Assembly: GCA_035295705.1 (NCBI GenBank)
Contig: DATGIN010000015.1
Coordinates: 1-64,000, forward strand
DNA length: 64,000 bases
Direction: 5' to 3'
Source of the DNA: Poindextera sp035295705
Lineage (GTDB): Bacteria; Pseudomonadota; Alphaproteobacteria; Caulobacterales; Caulobacteraceae
Shown here: positions 17,119 to 25,536 of the stretch, piece after piece
Numbering within the stretch: position 1 is the first letter of the stretch
How the letters are laid out: every line of letters starts with the position of its first letter
Translations under genes and position numbers: made by a program
Notes under the pieces: generated by a model
Database searches by the model: none
What the model was told of the DNA's origin: nothing
What the model saw: the letters and a program-made list of their open reading frames with translations, nothing else

Positions 17119-18551
17119 GCCGCCCCCTTGGCAGCGGCCCGACCGAAGGAAACGGCCCCCTCGACCAGGGCGTCGACGTCCCGTTCGTCGCTGCGATGGT
17201 TGAAGAGCGCGGCGCGGATTGCCGCCCTGCCGTCAAGGCGCGTCAGCGACGGCGCGACCCGTCCCGCCTCCTGCAGATCGGCCACGATCGTGCGGTTGAC
17301 GCGATCGGGGTCGCGGGCGCGATAGCGAAAACACACGATGTTGAGTGCGACGGGCGCCAGCAGCTCCAGGTCCGGCTCGGCGGCGATCCGCGCCTCCAGC
17401 ACCTTCGCGAGCGCGCAGTTGCGCTGCATGGCCGCGCCGATCGCGTCAGCGCCCAACACCTTGAACGTCATCCAGACCTTGAGCGCCCGAAAGCCGCGCG
17501 ACAGCTCCGGTCCGTCATCGACCGGCCACCAGTCGCCGCCGGCCATGCCGCGCCGCTCCCGCTGCAAGTAGGCGGCGTCGCTCGCGAAGGTGGCGCGCTG
17601 CAGAGCGCCGTCTCGGACCAGGATCGCCCCCGCGTCATAGGGAACGTGCGCCCATTTGTGCAGGTCGAACGCGAGCGAGTCCGCTCGCTCCAGTCCGGCG
17701 AGGCGGGGCTTGATCTTAGGCGCGAGCACGCCCAGCGCTCCGAACGCGCCATCGACGTGCAGGTGCAGGTGCTCGGTGGCGGCGAGATCGGCCAGCGCCG
17801 CGAGGTCATCGATCGCGCCGATGTCGACCGTTCCGGCGTTGCCGACCAGCAGAAACGGCTGCAGGCCTGCGTGGCGGTCGCGAGCGATCGCGGCGTGAAG
17901 CGCGCCGATGTCGATGCGGTGCGCGGCATCGACGCTAATACGCCGCAGCGCATCCGAGCCTAGCCCGGCCATCTCGAAAGCCCGCGGGATACAGCCGTGC
18001 GCGGCGGTGGAGACGTATCCCACAAGTCGTGCGCCGCCGACGCCCGCGCGGCGCGCCTGCATCCCGAGCGTCGCCTGCCTGGCGACGAGCACCCCCACGA
18101 AGTTCGCCATCGAGGTTCCGCTGAGCAGGATGCCGCTCGCCGTCGCCGGAAAGCCCATGATCTCGCGCATCCAGGCGATGACCTGCCGCTCGACCTCGAT
18201 CGGCATATGGTCGCGGCCGCCGAGGTTGGCGTCGAGCCCGCCGGCCAACATCTCGGCCAGCATCCCGACTGGCGTCCCTGCGCCTTGCACCCACCCCATG
18301 AAACCGGGATGAAGGTTGCCGCCCGTGTAAGGCAGGACGTCGCGCTTGAACGTGGCGAAAGCTTCTGTGAGCGAGCCCGGCGACGTCGGCAATCCGGAGC
18401 GGAAACGGGCGCGAACGCCGGAGGGGATCGGCCGCCAGACCGGCCGCTCGCGTAGGCGCTCGAGATGGTCGAGCATTTCGTCGAGCATGCGATGGCCGTC
18501 TGCGCGCAGGGCGCCCCAGTCATCCGGGTCGAGGTCGCGCCTGCCGGTCAC
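17115..18551 (-). CDS. Pyridoxal-dependent (group II) amino acid decarboxylase
   Basis: A 478-residue aromatic-L-amino-acid-decarboxylase-type enzyme. The Schiff-base Lys is Lys299 in FDLHKWAHV, the PLP-stacking His is His185 in STAAHGC and the ring-N Asp is Asp267 in HVDGAFG. Domain order and length fit the group II decarboxylase/aldehyde synthase family. The HKWAHVPYDAG context is shared by aromatic amino acid decarboxylases and by related tryptophan/tyrosine enzymes, so the substrate is uncertain. GTG start. It is coupled to the ATP-grasp gene downstream, and an MFS transporter reads in the same direction just after a gap, consistent with making and handling an amine. Confidence 0.9.
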   Translation of the reverse strand: MTGRRDLDPDDWGALRADGHRMLDEMLDHLERLRERPVWRPIPSGVRARFRSGLPTSPGSLTEAFATFKRDVLPYTGGNLHPGFMGWVQGAGTPVGMLAEMLAGGLDANLGGRDHMPIEVERQVIAWMREIMGFPATASGILLSGTSMANFVGVLVARQATLGMQARRAGVGGARLVGYVSTAAHGCIPRAFEMAGLGSDALRRISVDAAHRIDIGALHAAIARDRHAGLQPFLLVGNAGTVDIGAIDDLAALADLAATEHLHLHVDGAFGALGVLAPKIKPRLAGLERADSLAFDLHKWAHVPYDAGAILVRDGALQRATFASDAAYLQRERRGMAGGDWWPVDDGPELSRGFRALKVWMTFKVLGADAIGAAMQRNCALAKVLEARIAAEPDLELLAPVALNIVCFRYRARDPDRVNRTIVADLQEAGRVAPSLTRLDGRAAIRAALFNHRSDERDVDALVEGAVSFGRAAAKGAA

Positions 18552-18639
18552 GGTATCGCCAGCGATTCTCCAGGCCAGCGGTAAGAGTCGGGTCGCAGCG
18601 TTCCGATCTTCTTAACGCGACGGGCCGATCCCGCCGCGC

Positions 18640-20046
18640 TCAAGACGGCGCGACGAAGCGCTTGGACGTGAGCCGCCAAGCGGCGACGCAGGCGGCCAGC
18701 GTAAACGGCGTGAAGGCGGCGAACAGCCAAAACCCCGCCGCCCGCGCCGCGTCCAGACCGAGCCGTTGCCCAACGCCTACGCCGGTGGCGATGGAGCCTG
18801 CGGCCGCCGCTGCGACCGCCGCGCCGATCATCGAGGCGGTCGGCACGGAACCCGAAGCGAGCGGGCGTTCGGCTTCCGGCGTGTTGGCGACGATGCGCGC
18901 CGCGGCAAATCCCCACATCATGCCAAAGCCGCCGCCGGAGACGGCGACCAGCAGCGCGATGGCCGGGATCGATCCGTAGGGGACCACGAACATCATCGCT
19001 GCCTGCGCGAGCGTGACAATGAAAACGCCGGCGCGGATGAAGTGCCGTTCCCCCCGCCGCCCGGCGACGCCGAGCGCGGTCAAGGTCCAGCCGATGGCCC
19101 CGCCGCCCAGCACGTAGCCGGCTACCACCGGCGGCACGCCGTAGATGCGCTGCATGAGCGCGCTGCCGTAGACCTGGAACGCGGCGGTGGCGTTCAGCGC
19201 GAAGACCATGAACAGGCCGGCCGCTGCGGCGCTCGTCGGGCGGCCAGCATCGCGCGGCAGAAGCGAAGCGGGCGCGCGGCTGTCGAGCCGCAGGAAGAAC
19301 GCCAGCACGCCGACCCCGACGACGGCCGTGAACGCCTTAGCCACCGCACCGGGCAAGACGCCGGCGGCGCCGATGGCCGCGACGCTGATCGCGAGCACCA
19401 GGATTTGCACGATCGGCAGCGGCCCGTGCGCCTCATCGCCGGCCTGTCCGGCCCCGCGGGGCACCAAGAAGGCCGTGGCGGCGATGAACGCGATGCCCTG
19501 CGCGGCGAAGATCCAGAATGCGCCGCGCCAAAAGCCGGCCTGCGCGAACAAGCCGCCGATCAGCGGCCCGAACAGGGTCGCCACCCCCCAAACGCCGGCA
19601 AGGCCGCTCAACACCCGTGACCACACGGCCTCGGGGAACAGGCTGCTGGTGGCGACATAGGAGAGGCCGACCACCAAGCCGCCGCCCAGCCCTTGCGCAA
19701 CCCGGCCGGCGAGAAAGAAGCCGATGTCAGGCGCAGCGGCGCTGCCGGCGCAGCCGATCGCATAGGTCGCGCCGGCGACCGCCATCGCCGCCTTCAGGCC
19801 GAGCCGCGAGGCCAGCCGGCCTGCGGTCGCGCCGCCAAGGATGGAGCCCAGCAGGAAGATCGCCACCGCCCACCCGAAGGCGGAGTAGCCCCCAATGTCG
19901 CGCGCGGCGCTGGGCATCACAGTCGCCGTCACAAGTTCGTCGGCCGCGGCCAGCCACGTGCCTGCGCAGACGAGCGCGAAGCGCGACGCGCGTCCCTCGA
20001 CGATCAGGTCGCGCCAGCTGGTCCGCCCAGCTTCTGTCGTCGCCAT
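18640..20046 (-). CDS. MFS transporter (drug/multi-drug exporter type, 14-helix DHA2-like)
   Basis: A 468-residue polytopic membrane protein with 12-14 hydrophobic helices. It has the major facilitator motif A-like GRLASRLGLKAAM between helices 2 and 3, and the antiporter motif-C-like region GLAGVWGVATLFGPLIGG in helix 5, a signature of exporters. Proton-coupled efflux is the family role. The ATG is five bases downstream of the GT39 stop on the same strand, so these two genes are probably co-transcribed. The PLP decarboxylase gene follows about 90 bases downstream. The cargo is unknown; it may be the decarboxylase product. Confidence 0.9.
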   Translation of the reverse strand: MATTEAGRTSWRDLIVEGRASRFALVCAGTWLAAADELVTATVMPSAARDIGGYSAFGWAVAIFLLGSILGGATAGRLASRLGLKAAMAVAGATYAIGCAGSAAAPDIGFFLAGRVAQGLGGGLVVGLSYVATSSLFPEAVWSRVLSGLAGVWGVATLFGPLIGGLFAQAGFWRGAFWIFAAQGIAFIAATAFLVPRGAGQAGDEAHGPLPIVQILVLAISVAAIGAAGVLPGAVAKAFTAVVGVGVLAFFLRLDSRAPASLLPRDAGRPTSAAAAGLFMVFALNATAAFQVYGSALMQRIYGVPPVVAGYVLGGGAIGWTLTALGVAGRRGERHFIRAGVFIVTLAQAAMMFVVPYGSIPAIALLVAVSGGGFGMMWGFAAARIVANTPEAERPLASGSVPTASMIGAAVAAAAAGSIATGVGVGQRLGLDAARAAGFWLFAAFTPFTLAACVAAWRLTSKRFVAPS

Positions 20047-20051
20047 CCCGC

Positions 20052-21566
20052 CTACCCGCTGATCTGCGTGGCCTGGCGGCCGCCGGGGGCGAACTTCGGG
20101 CCGCAGTCGCCGCCCGCCGGCGCACCACCGGCGACGCGTGCGACGCCGTACGGCGCGGCCGGTCCGTGCGGATCGCCGCGTGGCTGATCGGCAAGCGGCT
20201 GGACCTGCGCAAAGCAGCGCGCGAGCCCGGCGGAGCGGACCCGCTCTTGCAGATCGACGACCAGCCCCGGCTTGGTGAGGTCCGCCTGCCACGACGCATC
20301 GTTCGGCGGGTAGCGCTCGCGCTCACGCAACTCCACGATCGGCGCGTGGATCTTGCCGGTCGATGCCAGCTCGGCGGTGGTTCCGTAGCTCAGCGTACCG
20401 ATCCAGGCGGCGCCGCTGCTGACACGCAGCGCCTCGATGCGGGCGGCGAAGTCGGGCCACCCCCGGAAGCCGAGGGCCGGGTCTGCCGGGCCGAGATCGG
20501 TGGCGGGGATCGCCAGATGCAGGAATACCAGGCCCGATAGCGACAGGCCGATGCCCGCCGCCCGCTGTCGCAGGCCTCGTTGATAGCCGCTCCTGCCGAA
20601 CATCTCGGCCCCTACGGCGGCGACCAGCGCGATGGCCGGGTAGAGCGGCGCCGGCCAGTGCGCTTCCACCCGATCGTGCAGGCTGTGCAGCACCAGGTAC
20701 GCAAGGAACGGAAGGCTGGTCGCGAGCGGCAGCCCAAGCTCGACCGGGAGCCCTGGTCGCCGCCGGCTGAACGCCGCCACCGCGCCGCGGCCGGCGAACC
20801 AGGCGATGGACGGCGTGATGAGGATGAGCTGGCCGATCACGAACCAGGCAAGGTTGATTGGCGCGAAGCTCGCGGGGACCGCTCGGCCGAACTGCTTGAT
20901 GAACGTGACCCAGTGGTGCTGAGCGTTCCAGGCCACGTTCAGCCCGAAAAGCGCTGCGGCGACGAGCGCCGCCACCCACGGCCACGGGGTGAGCAGGGAG
21001 CGGCGGCCCTTGGGCGTCGACGCGAGCCACAGCAAGACGCCGGGCGCGAGAAAGAGCGCCGAATACTTCGAAAGCGTCGCAAGGCCAGCGGCGGCGCCGG
21101 CGAGGATCCACCACGGCGCCGGCCGCGGCGCGCGATCGGCGCGCGCCAGGGCGTTGAGCGCCAGAACCCAGAACAGCATGTTCGGCGAGTCCGGAACCGC
21201 AAGCGCGCTGCCGGCGCCCACCAACAGCGTGGCGTTGAACCAGACGGTTGCGCGGGCCGCCACGGCCTGGTCGGCGCCGAGGCTGGCGGCGAGGTCGAAC
21301 ACGACGAGGCTGGCCAGGCCCGAGGACAGCACCGGCAGGAGCCGGACGCCGAGCGGGCTGTCGCCGGCGATCGCCATGCCGACCCGCACCCACCACCCGA
21401 TCATCGGCGGATGGTCGTAATAGCCGAACTGCAGGTGCTCCGCCCAAAGCCGGTAATAGGCTTCGTCCTCGCTAAGCGGGATGAAGGCGGCGGCCGTGAG
21501 CCGCACCAAGGCGACGGCGAGCACGAAGGCGACGAGCGGTCGCGATGGCCGGGCGATGGGGGTCAA
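20052..21566 (-). CDS. Glycosyltransferase family 39 protein (ArnT/PMT-like)
   Basis: A 504-residue membrane glycosyltransferase with about 10-12 transmembrane helices and the PMT_2-type N-terminal pattern SEDEAYYRLW, in which the acidic DE pair binds the polyprenyl-linked sugar, followed by GYYDHPPMIGWW. Such enzymes transfer a sugar from undecaprenyl phosphate to lipid A or cell-surface acceptors in the periplasm. The TTG start is chosen because it is the first codon before the hydrophobic helix. A 2OG-Fe(II) oxygenase gene lies 22 bases upstream in the same direction, pointing to an envelope-modification unit. The C-terminal ~100 residues are soluble. Confidence 0.88.
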   Translation of the reverse strand: MTPIARPSRPLVAFVLAVALVRLTAAAFIPLSEDEAYYRLWAEHLQFGYYDHPPMIGWWVRVGMAIAGDSPLGVRLLPVLSSGLASLVVFDLAASLGADQAVAARATVWFNATLLVGAGSALAVPDSPNMLFWVLALNALARADRAPRPAPWWILAGAAAGLATLSKYSALFLAPGVLLWLASTPKGRRSLLTPWPWVAALVAAALFGLNVAWNAQHHWVTFIKQFGRAVPASFAPINLAWFVIGQLILITPSIAWFAGRGAVAAFSRRRPGLPVELGLPLATSLPFLAYLVLHSLHDRVEAHWPAPLYPAIALVAAVGAEMFGRSGYQRGLRQRAAGIGLSLSGLVFLHLAIPATDLGPADPALGFRGWPDFAARIEALRVSSGAAWIGTLSYGTTAELASTGKIHAPIVELRERERYPPNDASWQADLTKPGLVVDLQERVRSAGLARCFAQVQPLADQPRGDPHGPAAPYGVARVAGGAPAGGDCGPKFAPGGRQATQISG

Positions 21567-21588
21567 AGCAGCGGCGCCGGCGCCCCGG

Positions 21589-22221
21589 TCACCCGCCCGC
21601 GGCGCGGGCGGGAGTCAGTCGCTTGACCGCGGCGGACAGGCGATGGCGCAGATGCTGCCACTGAGCCGTCCCTTCGGAGGTGACCCAGTTCATCTGCAGC
21701 ACGCGCCGGGGTCCGACGAACGGCTTATGACCGTGCCACGAGCGATCGGAGCGCCTGAAGGCGACCAGGCTGCCGAAATCGGGCGGCGCCTCGGCGGCGA
21801 AATCCTCGAGGTCGCGGCTCCGCAGCAGGCGCAGACGGCCCCCGTCCGGCGCCCATATGTCGTTCAGGTAGAGCAGGATGGTGATGATCTTGCTCTTGGA
21901 GTCGGTGTGGATGAAGCCGTCCTTCTCGCCGCACATGCCGCGCAGCGTAAACGTCGTGGCCCGCTCGGCGAGCGCCACGCCGAACTTCGCCTCGACTGCG
22001 CGCCGGAACGGCTCGCCGCGCATCTCCTCGATCAGGGCGGCGACCGCGCCCTTCACCGAGAGGTCGGCCAGCGCGAACGAACCCGGCTTCGCGATGAGCG
22101 GATAGTCGGCCGAAATCGCTTCGCGCGCGTCGCCGCGAACAAAGCCCTCGAGCACCAGGTAGTCGAACGGCTCGCGGCGAAGGGGCGCAGCCTCCAGCGC
22201 CTCGAGATCGAGGAATCCCAT
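21589..22221 (-). CDS. 2-oxoglutarate/Fe(II)-dependent oxygenase
   Basis: A 210-residue double-stranded beta-helix oxygenase. The iron triad reads His105 and Asp107 in FIHTDSKSK and His163 in SWHGHKPF; Arg172 or Arg173 just after is the 2-oxoglutarate-binding residue. This is the prolyl-4-hydroxylase-like 2OG family. A second in-frame ATG four codons upstream exists, but this one has a GGGAG ribosome site at the right spacing. It is the first gene of the unit with GT39 and the MFS gene, and is divergent from the ELM1-family gene. A second member of the same family lies at 23212-23916. Substrate unknown. Confidence 0.85.
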   Translation of the reverse strand: MGFLDLEALEAAPLRREPFDYLVLEGFVRGDAREAISADYPLIAKPGSFALADLSVKGAVAALIEEMRGEPFRRAVEAKFGVALAERATTFTLRGMCGEKDGFIHTDSKSKIITILLYLNDIWAPDGGRLRLLRSRDLEDFAAEAPPDFGSLVAFRRSDRSWHGHKPFVGPRRVLQMNWVTSEGTAQWQHLRHRLSAAVKRLTPARAAGG

Positions 22222-22294
22222 GCGCGCTCCCATATCGCACCGGCGAATCCTTTGGCTATAGGCTGGAGCGGGCGGCTCTCTTGGAGGAGCGCGG

Positions 22295-23260
22295 GTGAGT
22301 TCGACGGCCAGTTGCTGGTTCATGACCACGGGCGAAGCGGGCTTCCGCACGCAGGCCCGCAGCCTCGCCCAAGCCCTCAGCGCCGCGCCTCGCGAGCTGG
22401 TGGTCGGGCTCAAGGCGCCATGGGATCGGCTGCCGGCGGCTCTAACGCCGCAGCCGCTAGCCCTCCTCGACCCCGCGCGCGAGCGGCCGGCGCCGCCGTG
22501 GCCGGAGCTGTTGATCGCCTGCGGCCGAAGGACGGCCGCCATTTCGATGGCCATCCGCAGGGCGAGCGGCGGCCGCACGCTCACGGTGCAGATCCAGGAT
22601 CCGCTCGCGCCCGCGGACCGCTTCGACCTCGTGGTCGCGATGGCGCACGACGCGATCGTGGGGGCCAACGTGATCAAGGTGGAGACCGCGTTGCACGACG
22701 TGACCGCCGAGCGGCTGGCCGAAGCCGCGCGCGCTTGGACCGGACGCGCGCCCGCCGGCGTCGGTCCGCTGGCCGGCGTCATCCTCGGCGATCCCACCGC
22801 AGGCCGGCCGGCCGCCGCCGCGACGTTGCTCCAAAGCCTGCGCCGCCTCCGCGCGAGCGGAGCGCGCCTGGTGGTCGTCGCGTCCCGCCGCACGCCAGAG
22901 GCGCTGATCGACGCCCTCGCCTCGGCGTTCGCTGGGGACCCGGGCGCCTTTGTCTGGGACCGCACGGGCGACAATCCCTACCTCGCGACGCTCGCCCTTT
23001 CAGACCGCATCATCGTCACGAGCGACAGCGTTTCGATGATCTCGGAGGCGCTCGCCACGCCGCACCCGGTCGAGGTGTTCGGGGCGGCGCACAACGCCCG
23101 GCATCGCCGGTTCCTGAGCCGCCTGGAGGCCGATGGACAGATCGGGCCGTTCACCGGAGGGCCCGTCCGCGAGCGGCGGGGTGAGCCCCTCTGCGGGCTA
23201 GCGGTCGCAGTTCAGGCCGTGCGCGAGCGGCTGGCCGCGCGGACCGGGCGGTCGGCGTAG
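22295..23260 (+). CDS. ELM1/GtrOC1-family putative nucleoside-diphosphate-sugar epimerase
   Basis: A 321-residue protein matching the bacterial relatives of mitochondrial fission protein ELM1. It begins with TTGEAGFRTQARSLA, has a glycosyltransferase-B-like two-domain layout, and includes the family's LILxGDPTAGR- and TSDSVSMISEA-like segments (GVILGDPTAGRPA and IIVTSDSVSMISEALATP). The family is annotated as nucleotide-sugar epimerase or glycosyltransferase-like with little experimental support. The GTG start follows the strong TTGGAGGAG ribosome site. Its 3' end overlaps 49 bases of the convergent 2OG oxygenase gene. Confidence 0.85.
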   Translation: MSSTASCWFMTTGEAGFRTQARSLAQALSAAPRELVVGLKAPWDRLPAALTPQPLALLDPARERPAPPWPELLIACGRRTAAISMAIRRASGGRTLTVQIQDPLAPADRFDLVVAMAHDAIVGANVIKVETALHDVTAERLAEAARAWTGRAPAGVGPLAGVILGDPTAGRPAAAATLLQSLRRLRASGARLVVVASRRTPEALIDALASAFAGDPGAFVWDRTGDNPYLATLALSDRIIVTSDSVSMISEALATPHPVEVFGAAHNARHRRFLSRLEADGQIGPFTGGPVRERRGEPLCGLAVAVQAVRERLAARTGRSA

Positions 23261-23916
23261 GCGAGTTGCTCGCGGTCGCGCCACTCCTCGGTCACATAGT
23301 TCAGGATCAGCGACTTCCGCACGCCATCGATCTGGCGCTGTTCGAACCCATGCCAGGTATTGTCCGAGGGGACGAACATCAGAGCTTCGTTGCGGCGAAA
23401 CGGAACGCGCTTCACCCAGCGATCCTCGGCCGCATAGATGTCGCTGCCGAGGTCCTCCTGCCCTTCCTCCGCCAGGTAGTGGAGCAGCGTCAGCCGCTTC
23501 ACGCCGAGATCGGTGTGCGGGCTGTTCCAGTAGCCGGTGGTGTCGAGAGCGTACTCGATGCGCAGCAGAGTGCCATCGAGGTCCGCGCCGGTCGCGTCGG
23601 CGATCGCGGCCACCACCGCATCGTCGTGGAAAGCGCGCGCGACCGCTTCGAACAGGGGAAATCGCTCCATGTTCCGCTGGTCGAAGTAGGTGCGGGTGTC
23701 GTTGTGCAGCTCGCGCTTGCCCGACAGGCCGTGGGTGTCTTGCGCTTTGAACGGCATCGCCATCAACGCGTCGACCGCCGGCGCCGGCAAGAGGTGCGTA
23801 AGCGTCCAATGTCTGTAGGGCGCATCGTGCGCTTGCATCGCGTCGAGGCTATCGACGATGGCGGCCTTGATCGCGGCGACGCTCTCGATGCGCTCGGCGG
23901 GGGCGACGGCGGACAA
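23212..23916 (-). CDS. 2-oxoglutarate/Fe(II)-dependent oxygenase, second copy
   Basis: A 234-residue oxygenase with His134 and Asp136 in SPHTDLGVK, His189 in NTWHGFE and Arg200 in DGVRKSL, so all iron and co-substrate ligands are in place. The NYVTEEWR end parallels the other copy at 21589-22221. The start is a TTG nine or so bases after an AAAGGA site; the next ATG is 26 residues in and would remove part of the first helix. The gene is transcribed from the long gene-free stretch to its right. Function unknown beyond Fe(II)/2OG chemistry. Confidence 0.85.
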   Translation of the reverse strand: MSAVAPAERIESVAAIKAAIVDSLDAMQAHDAPYRHWTLTHLLPAPAVDALMAMPFKAQDTHGLSGKRELHNDTRTYFDQRNMERFPLFEAVARAFHDDAVVAAIADATGADLDGTLLRIEYALDTTGYWNSPHTDLGVKRLTLLHYLAEEGQEDLGSDIYAAEDRWVKRVPFRRNEALMFVPSDNTWHGFEQRQIDGVRKSLILNYVTEEWRDREQLAYADRPVRAASRSRTA

Positions 23917-24340
23917 AAAGGGGCGTCCTTTCTTGGGCGGGCGCGGCAGGCGGACTCAGGTTAGGGCGGGGGCGCGCTAGATGCCACGTTTCGCCGCCCG
24001 ACGCGAGCATGCGGCTGGGCTCAACGCTTCTTACGGGCTTCGGAGGAAGGGTGTCGGCCGATCGGCGTCCACCGATCCAGGGGGGCTGGGGGGGCTGTTC
24101 AGGATCCAGGACCCGCAGAAGCAGCCAATCAGCCGACATCGTCCTTATGGGGAGCCGGTAGGGCGGCGACGCGTCCGGAATGGGGCCATTTCGCGACTTC
24201 GCCTCTGTGCCCGCCGCGCAACAGTTTGACCGCATCGCAAGCGTTGCCGCCGATGCCGCCTTCCCCAGGGGCCGGTGATCGGACAACATTACCAGGAATT
24301 TAGCTTCGCTGGGCCGGCGCCGCCGGTCTTGTCGGGGGTA

Positions 24341-24453
24341 GGGGAGCCCCGCGGGAGGCTCCCGCGACTTCGAACGGCGATCCGTTCGGGGACGCGGGCC
24401 GCGGGGAGCGACGGAGCCGAACTTAAGGGCGACCCCTCTGTGGTCGCCCTTTT
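24341..24453 (+). ncRNA. Candidate small structured RNA or leader RNA ending in an intrinsic terminator
   Basis: Three perfect stem-loops stand in a row on the plus strand. The first is CGCGGGA/TCCCGCG with a 3-base loop (24350-24366), the second CGAACGG/CCGTTCG with a CGAT loop (24371-24388), and the third a 10-bp stem followed by T's (24425-24453). No ORF covers the stretch, and none of the signatures of SRP RNA, tmRNA or tRNA is present. Either a free-standing small RNA or an attenuated leader of the ABC gene starting at 24571. The 5' end is a guess. Confidence 0.4.
24425..24453 (+). terminator. Rho-independent terminator
   Basis: A perfect 10-bp stem, AAGGGCGACC against GGTCGCCCTT, with a 7-base loop CCTCTGT, running into a short T run at 24450-24453. 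It is the clearest intrinsic terminator in the window. It lies about 120 bases before the ABC ATPase start, so it ends an upstream RNA or attenuates the transporter transcript. Confidence 0.75.
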
Positions 24454-24570
24454 GCGTTGCAGAAGCCCCTCGTTGCGCTATGTCGCTGGGCCGCTCGGGC
24501 CGCCGAGCCCAATGGAGGCGCAAGGACGGATGACCGGTGGGGCGCCCGGCCGCCTTCGAAGAGAGCGCGC

Positions 24571-25536
24571 GTGAACGTCGACCTTCGCGCGCCGCGGCAA
24601 TACGGCGAAGCGGCGACCGCGACGGAGGTGCTCTCCGTCCGCAGCATCGCGAAGCGTTTTCAGGGTCGCCCGGCGGTCGTCGATGTGTCGCTCGATCTGG
24701 CCCCGGGCGAGGTCGTCGGCTTCGTCGGGCCGAACGGCGCCGGCAAGACCACGACGCTGCGCATCCTGGCCGGGCTGCTGCGCGCCGATGCGGGAAGCGG
24801 CCACGTCCTTGGCCACGACCTGATGGCCTCCGGCCGTTCGGTAGGGAAGCTGGTGGGCTACATGCCGCAGCGGCTGGCGCTCTACCCCGATCTCAGCGTG
24901 CTGGAGAACCTTCGATTTCGCGCGTCGGTGTACGAGCTGCCGAACCCGAAAAGGGCCGCCGAAGAGACGATCGAGGACTTCGAGCTTGCGCCGTACGCGC
25001 GGCAGCAGGCCCGGTCGCTGTCAGGAGGGTGGGCGCGGCGGCTGCAGCTGGCCGCGACTCTGATCCACCGGCCCGCGCTGGTGCTGCTGGATGAACCGAC
25101 GGCCGGCCTCGATGCGGAGTCGCGGCAGGATGTCTGGCGTCGGATCGCCGCCCTCTCCGGCCAGGGCGACAGCCTCATCATCAACACCCACGATCTCGCG
25201 GACGCCGAACAGTGCACGCGGGTCGCCCTGTTCCAGCACGGACGGGTGTTGGCGCTGGGCGAGCCGCGGGCGCTGGCAAACGCGGCGCCGTTCGAGGCGG
25301 CCTTCGTCGAAGGCGGCGACGCCCATCGGGCCGCACAGCGCTTCGACTCCCTCGACGGCGTTGTCGCCACGTACGTCCAAGGTCAAGGATTGCGCGTTCT
25401 GTTCCGCCATGAGACGCGTGAGGGGGTGATCGCCCACGCCGAGGCGGCGGGACTGAAAGCGGCGCTGTCGCCGGTGCGCCTGGAGGACGCCGCCTTCGTG
25501 CTGGCCAAGGAAGGCGGCGAGGGACCGCGAGAATGA
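24571..25536 (+). CDS. ABC transporter ATP-binding protein (ABC-2 exporter type)
   Basis: A 321-residue ATPase with Walker A GPNGAGKTTT, Q-loop in GYMPQRL, signature LSGGWARRLQ, Walker B LVLLDEPTAGLD and the H-loop His in INTHDLA. A ~80-residue C-terminal extension follows the nucleotide-binding domain, as in the drug/Na+ export (CcmA/DrrA-like) group. The GTG start is chosen after GAAGAGAG; upstream in-frame TTG would run into the terminator region. The last four bases overlap the permease start (ATGA), so subunits are made in balanced amounts. Cargo unknown. Confidence 0.93.
   Translation: MNVDLRAPRQYGEAATATEVLSVRSIAKRFQGRPAVVDVSLDLAPGEVVGFVGPNGAGKTTTLRILAGLLRADAGSGHVLGHDLMASGRSVGKLVGYMPQRLALYPDLSVLENLRFRASVYELPNPKRAAEETIEDFELAPYARQQARSLSGGWARRLQLAATLIHRPALVLLDEPTAGLDAESRQDVWRRIAALSGQGDSLIINTHDLADAEQCTRVALFQHGRVLALGEPRALANAAPFEAAFVEGGDAHRAAQRFDSLDGVVATYVQGQGLRVLFRHETREGVIAHAEAAGLKAALSPVRLEDAAFVLAKEGGEGPRE

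Larger units (their letters stand above)
23917..24570. other. Gene-free stretch (about 650 bp)
   Basis: No open reading frame here has convincing composition; the available frames on both strands are Arg/Pro/Ser-rich read-throughs of the wrong phase. The left part should hold the promoter of the 2OG oxygenase (minus strand). Two G-runs of six and seven residues lie at 24080-24094. The right part holds two perfect hairpins and a terminator, listed separately. Confidence 0.7.

Noticed and set aside
24341..24453. SRP RNA, tmRNA or tRNA at the structured segment
   Set aside because: No GGAAGG-type SRP core, no acceptor/T-arm pattern, no CCA end; only hairpins and a terminator are supported.
23849..24523. 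Minus-strand open frame of 224 codons in the gene-free stretch
   Set aside because: Arg/Pro/Ser-rich with no recognisable domain, and it runs through the hairpins and the terminator.
24457..24570. N-terminal extension of the ABC ATPase from a TTG
   Set aside because: It starts directly after the terminator and adds 38 residues with no family match; the GTG at 24571 has a purine-rich site.
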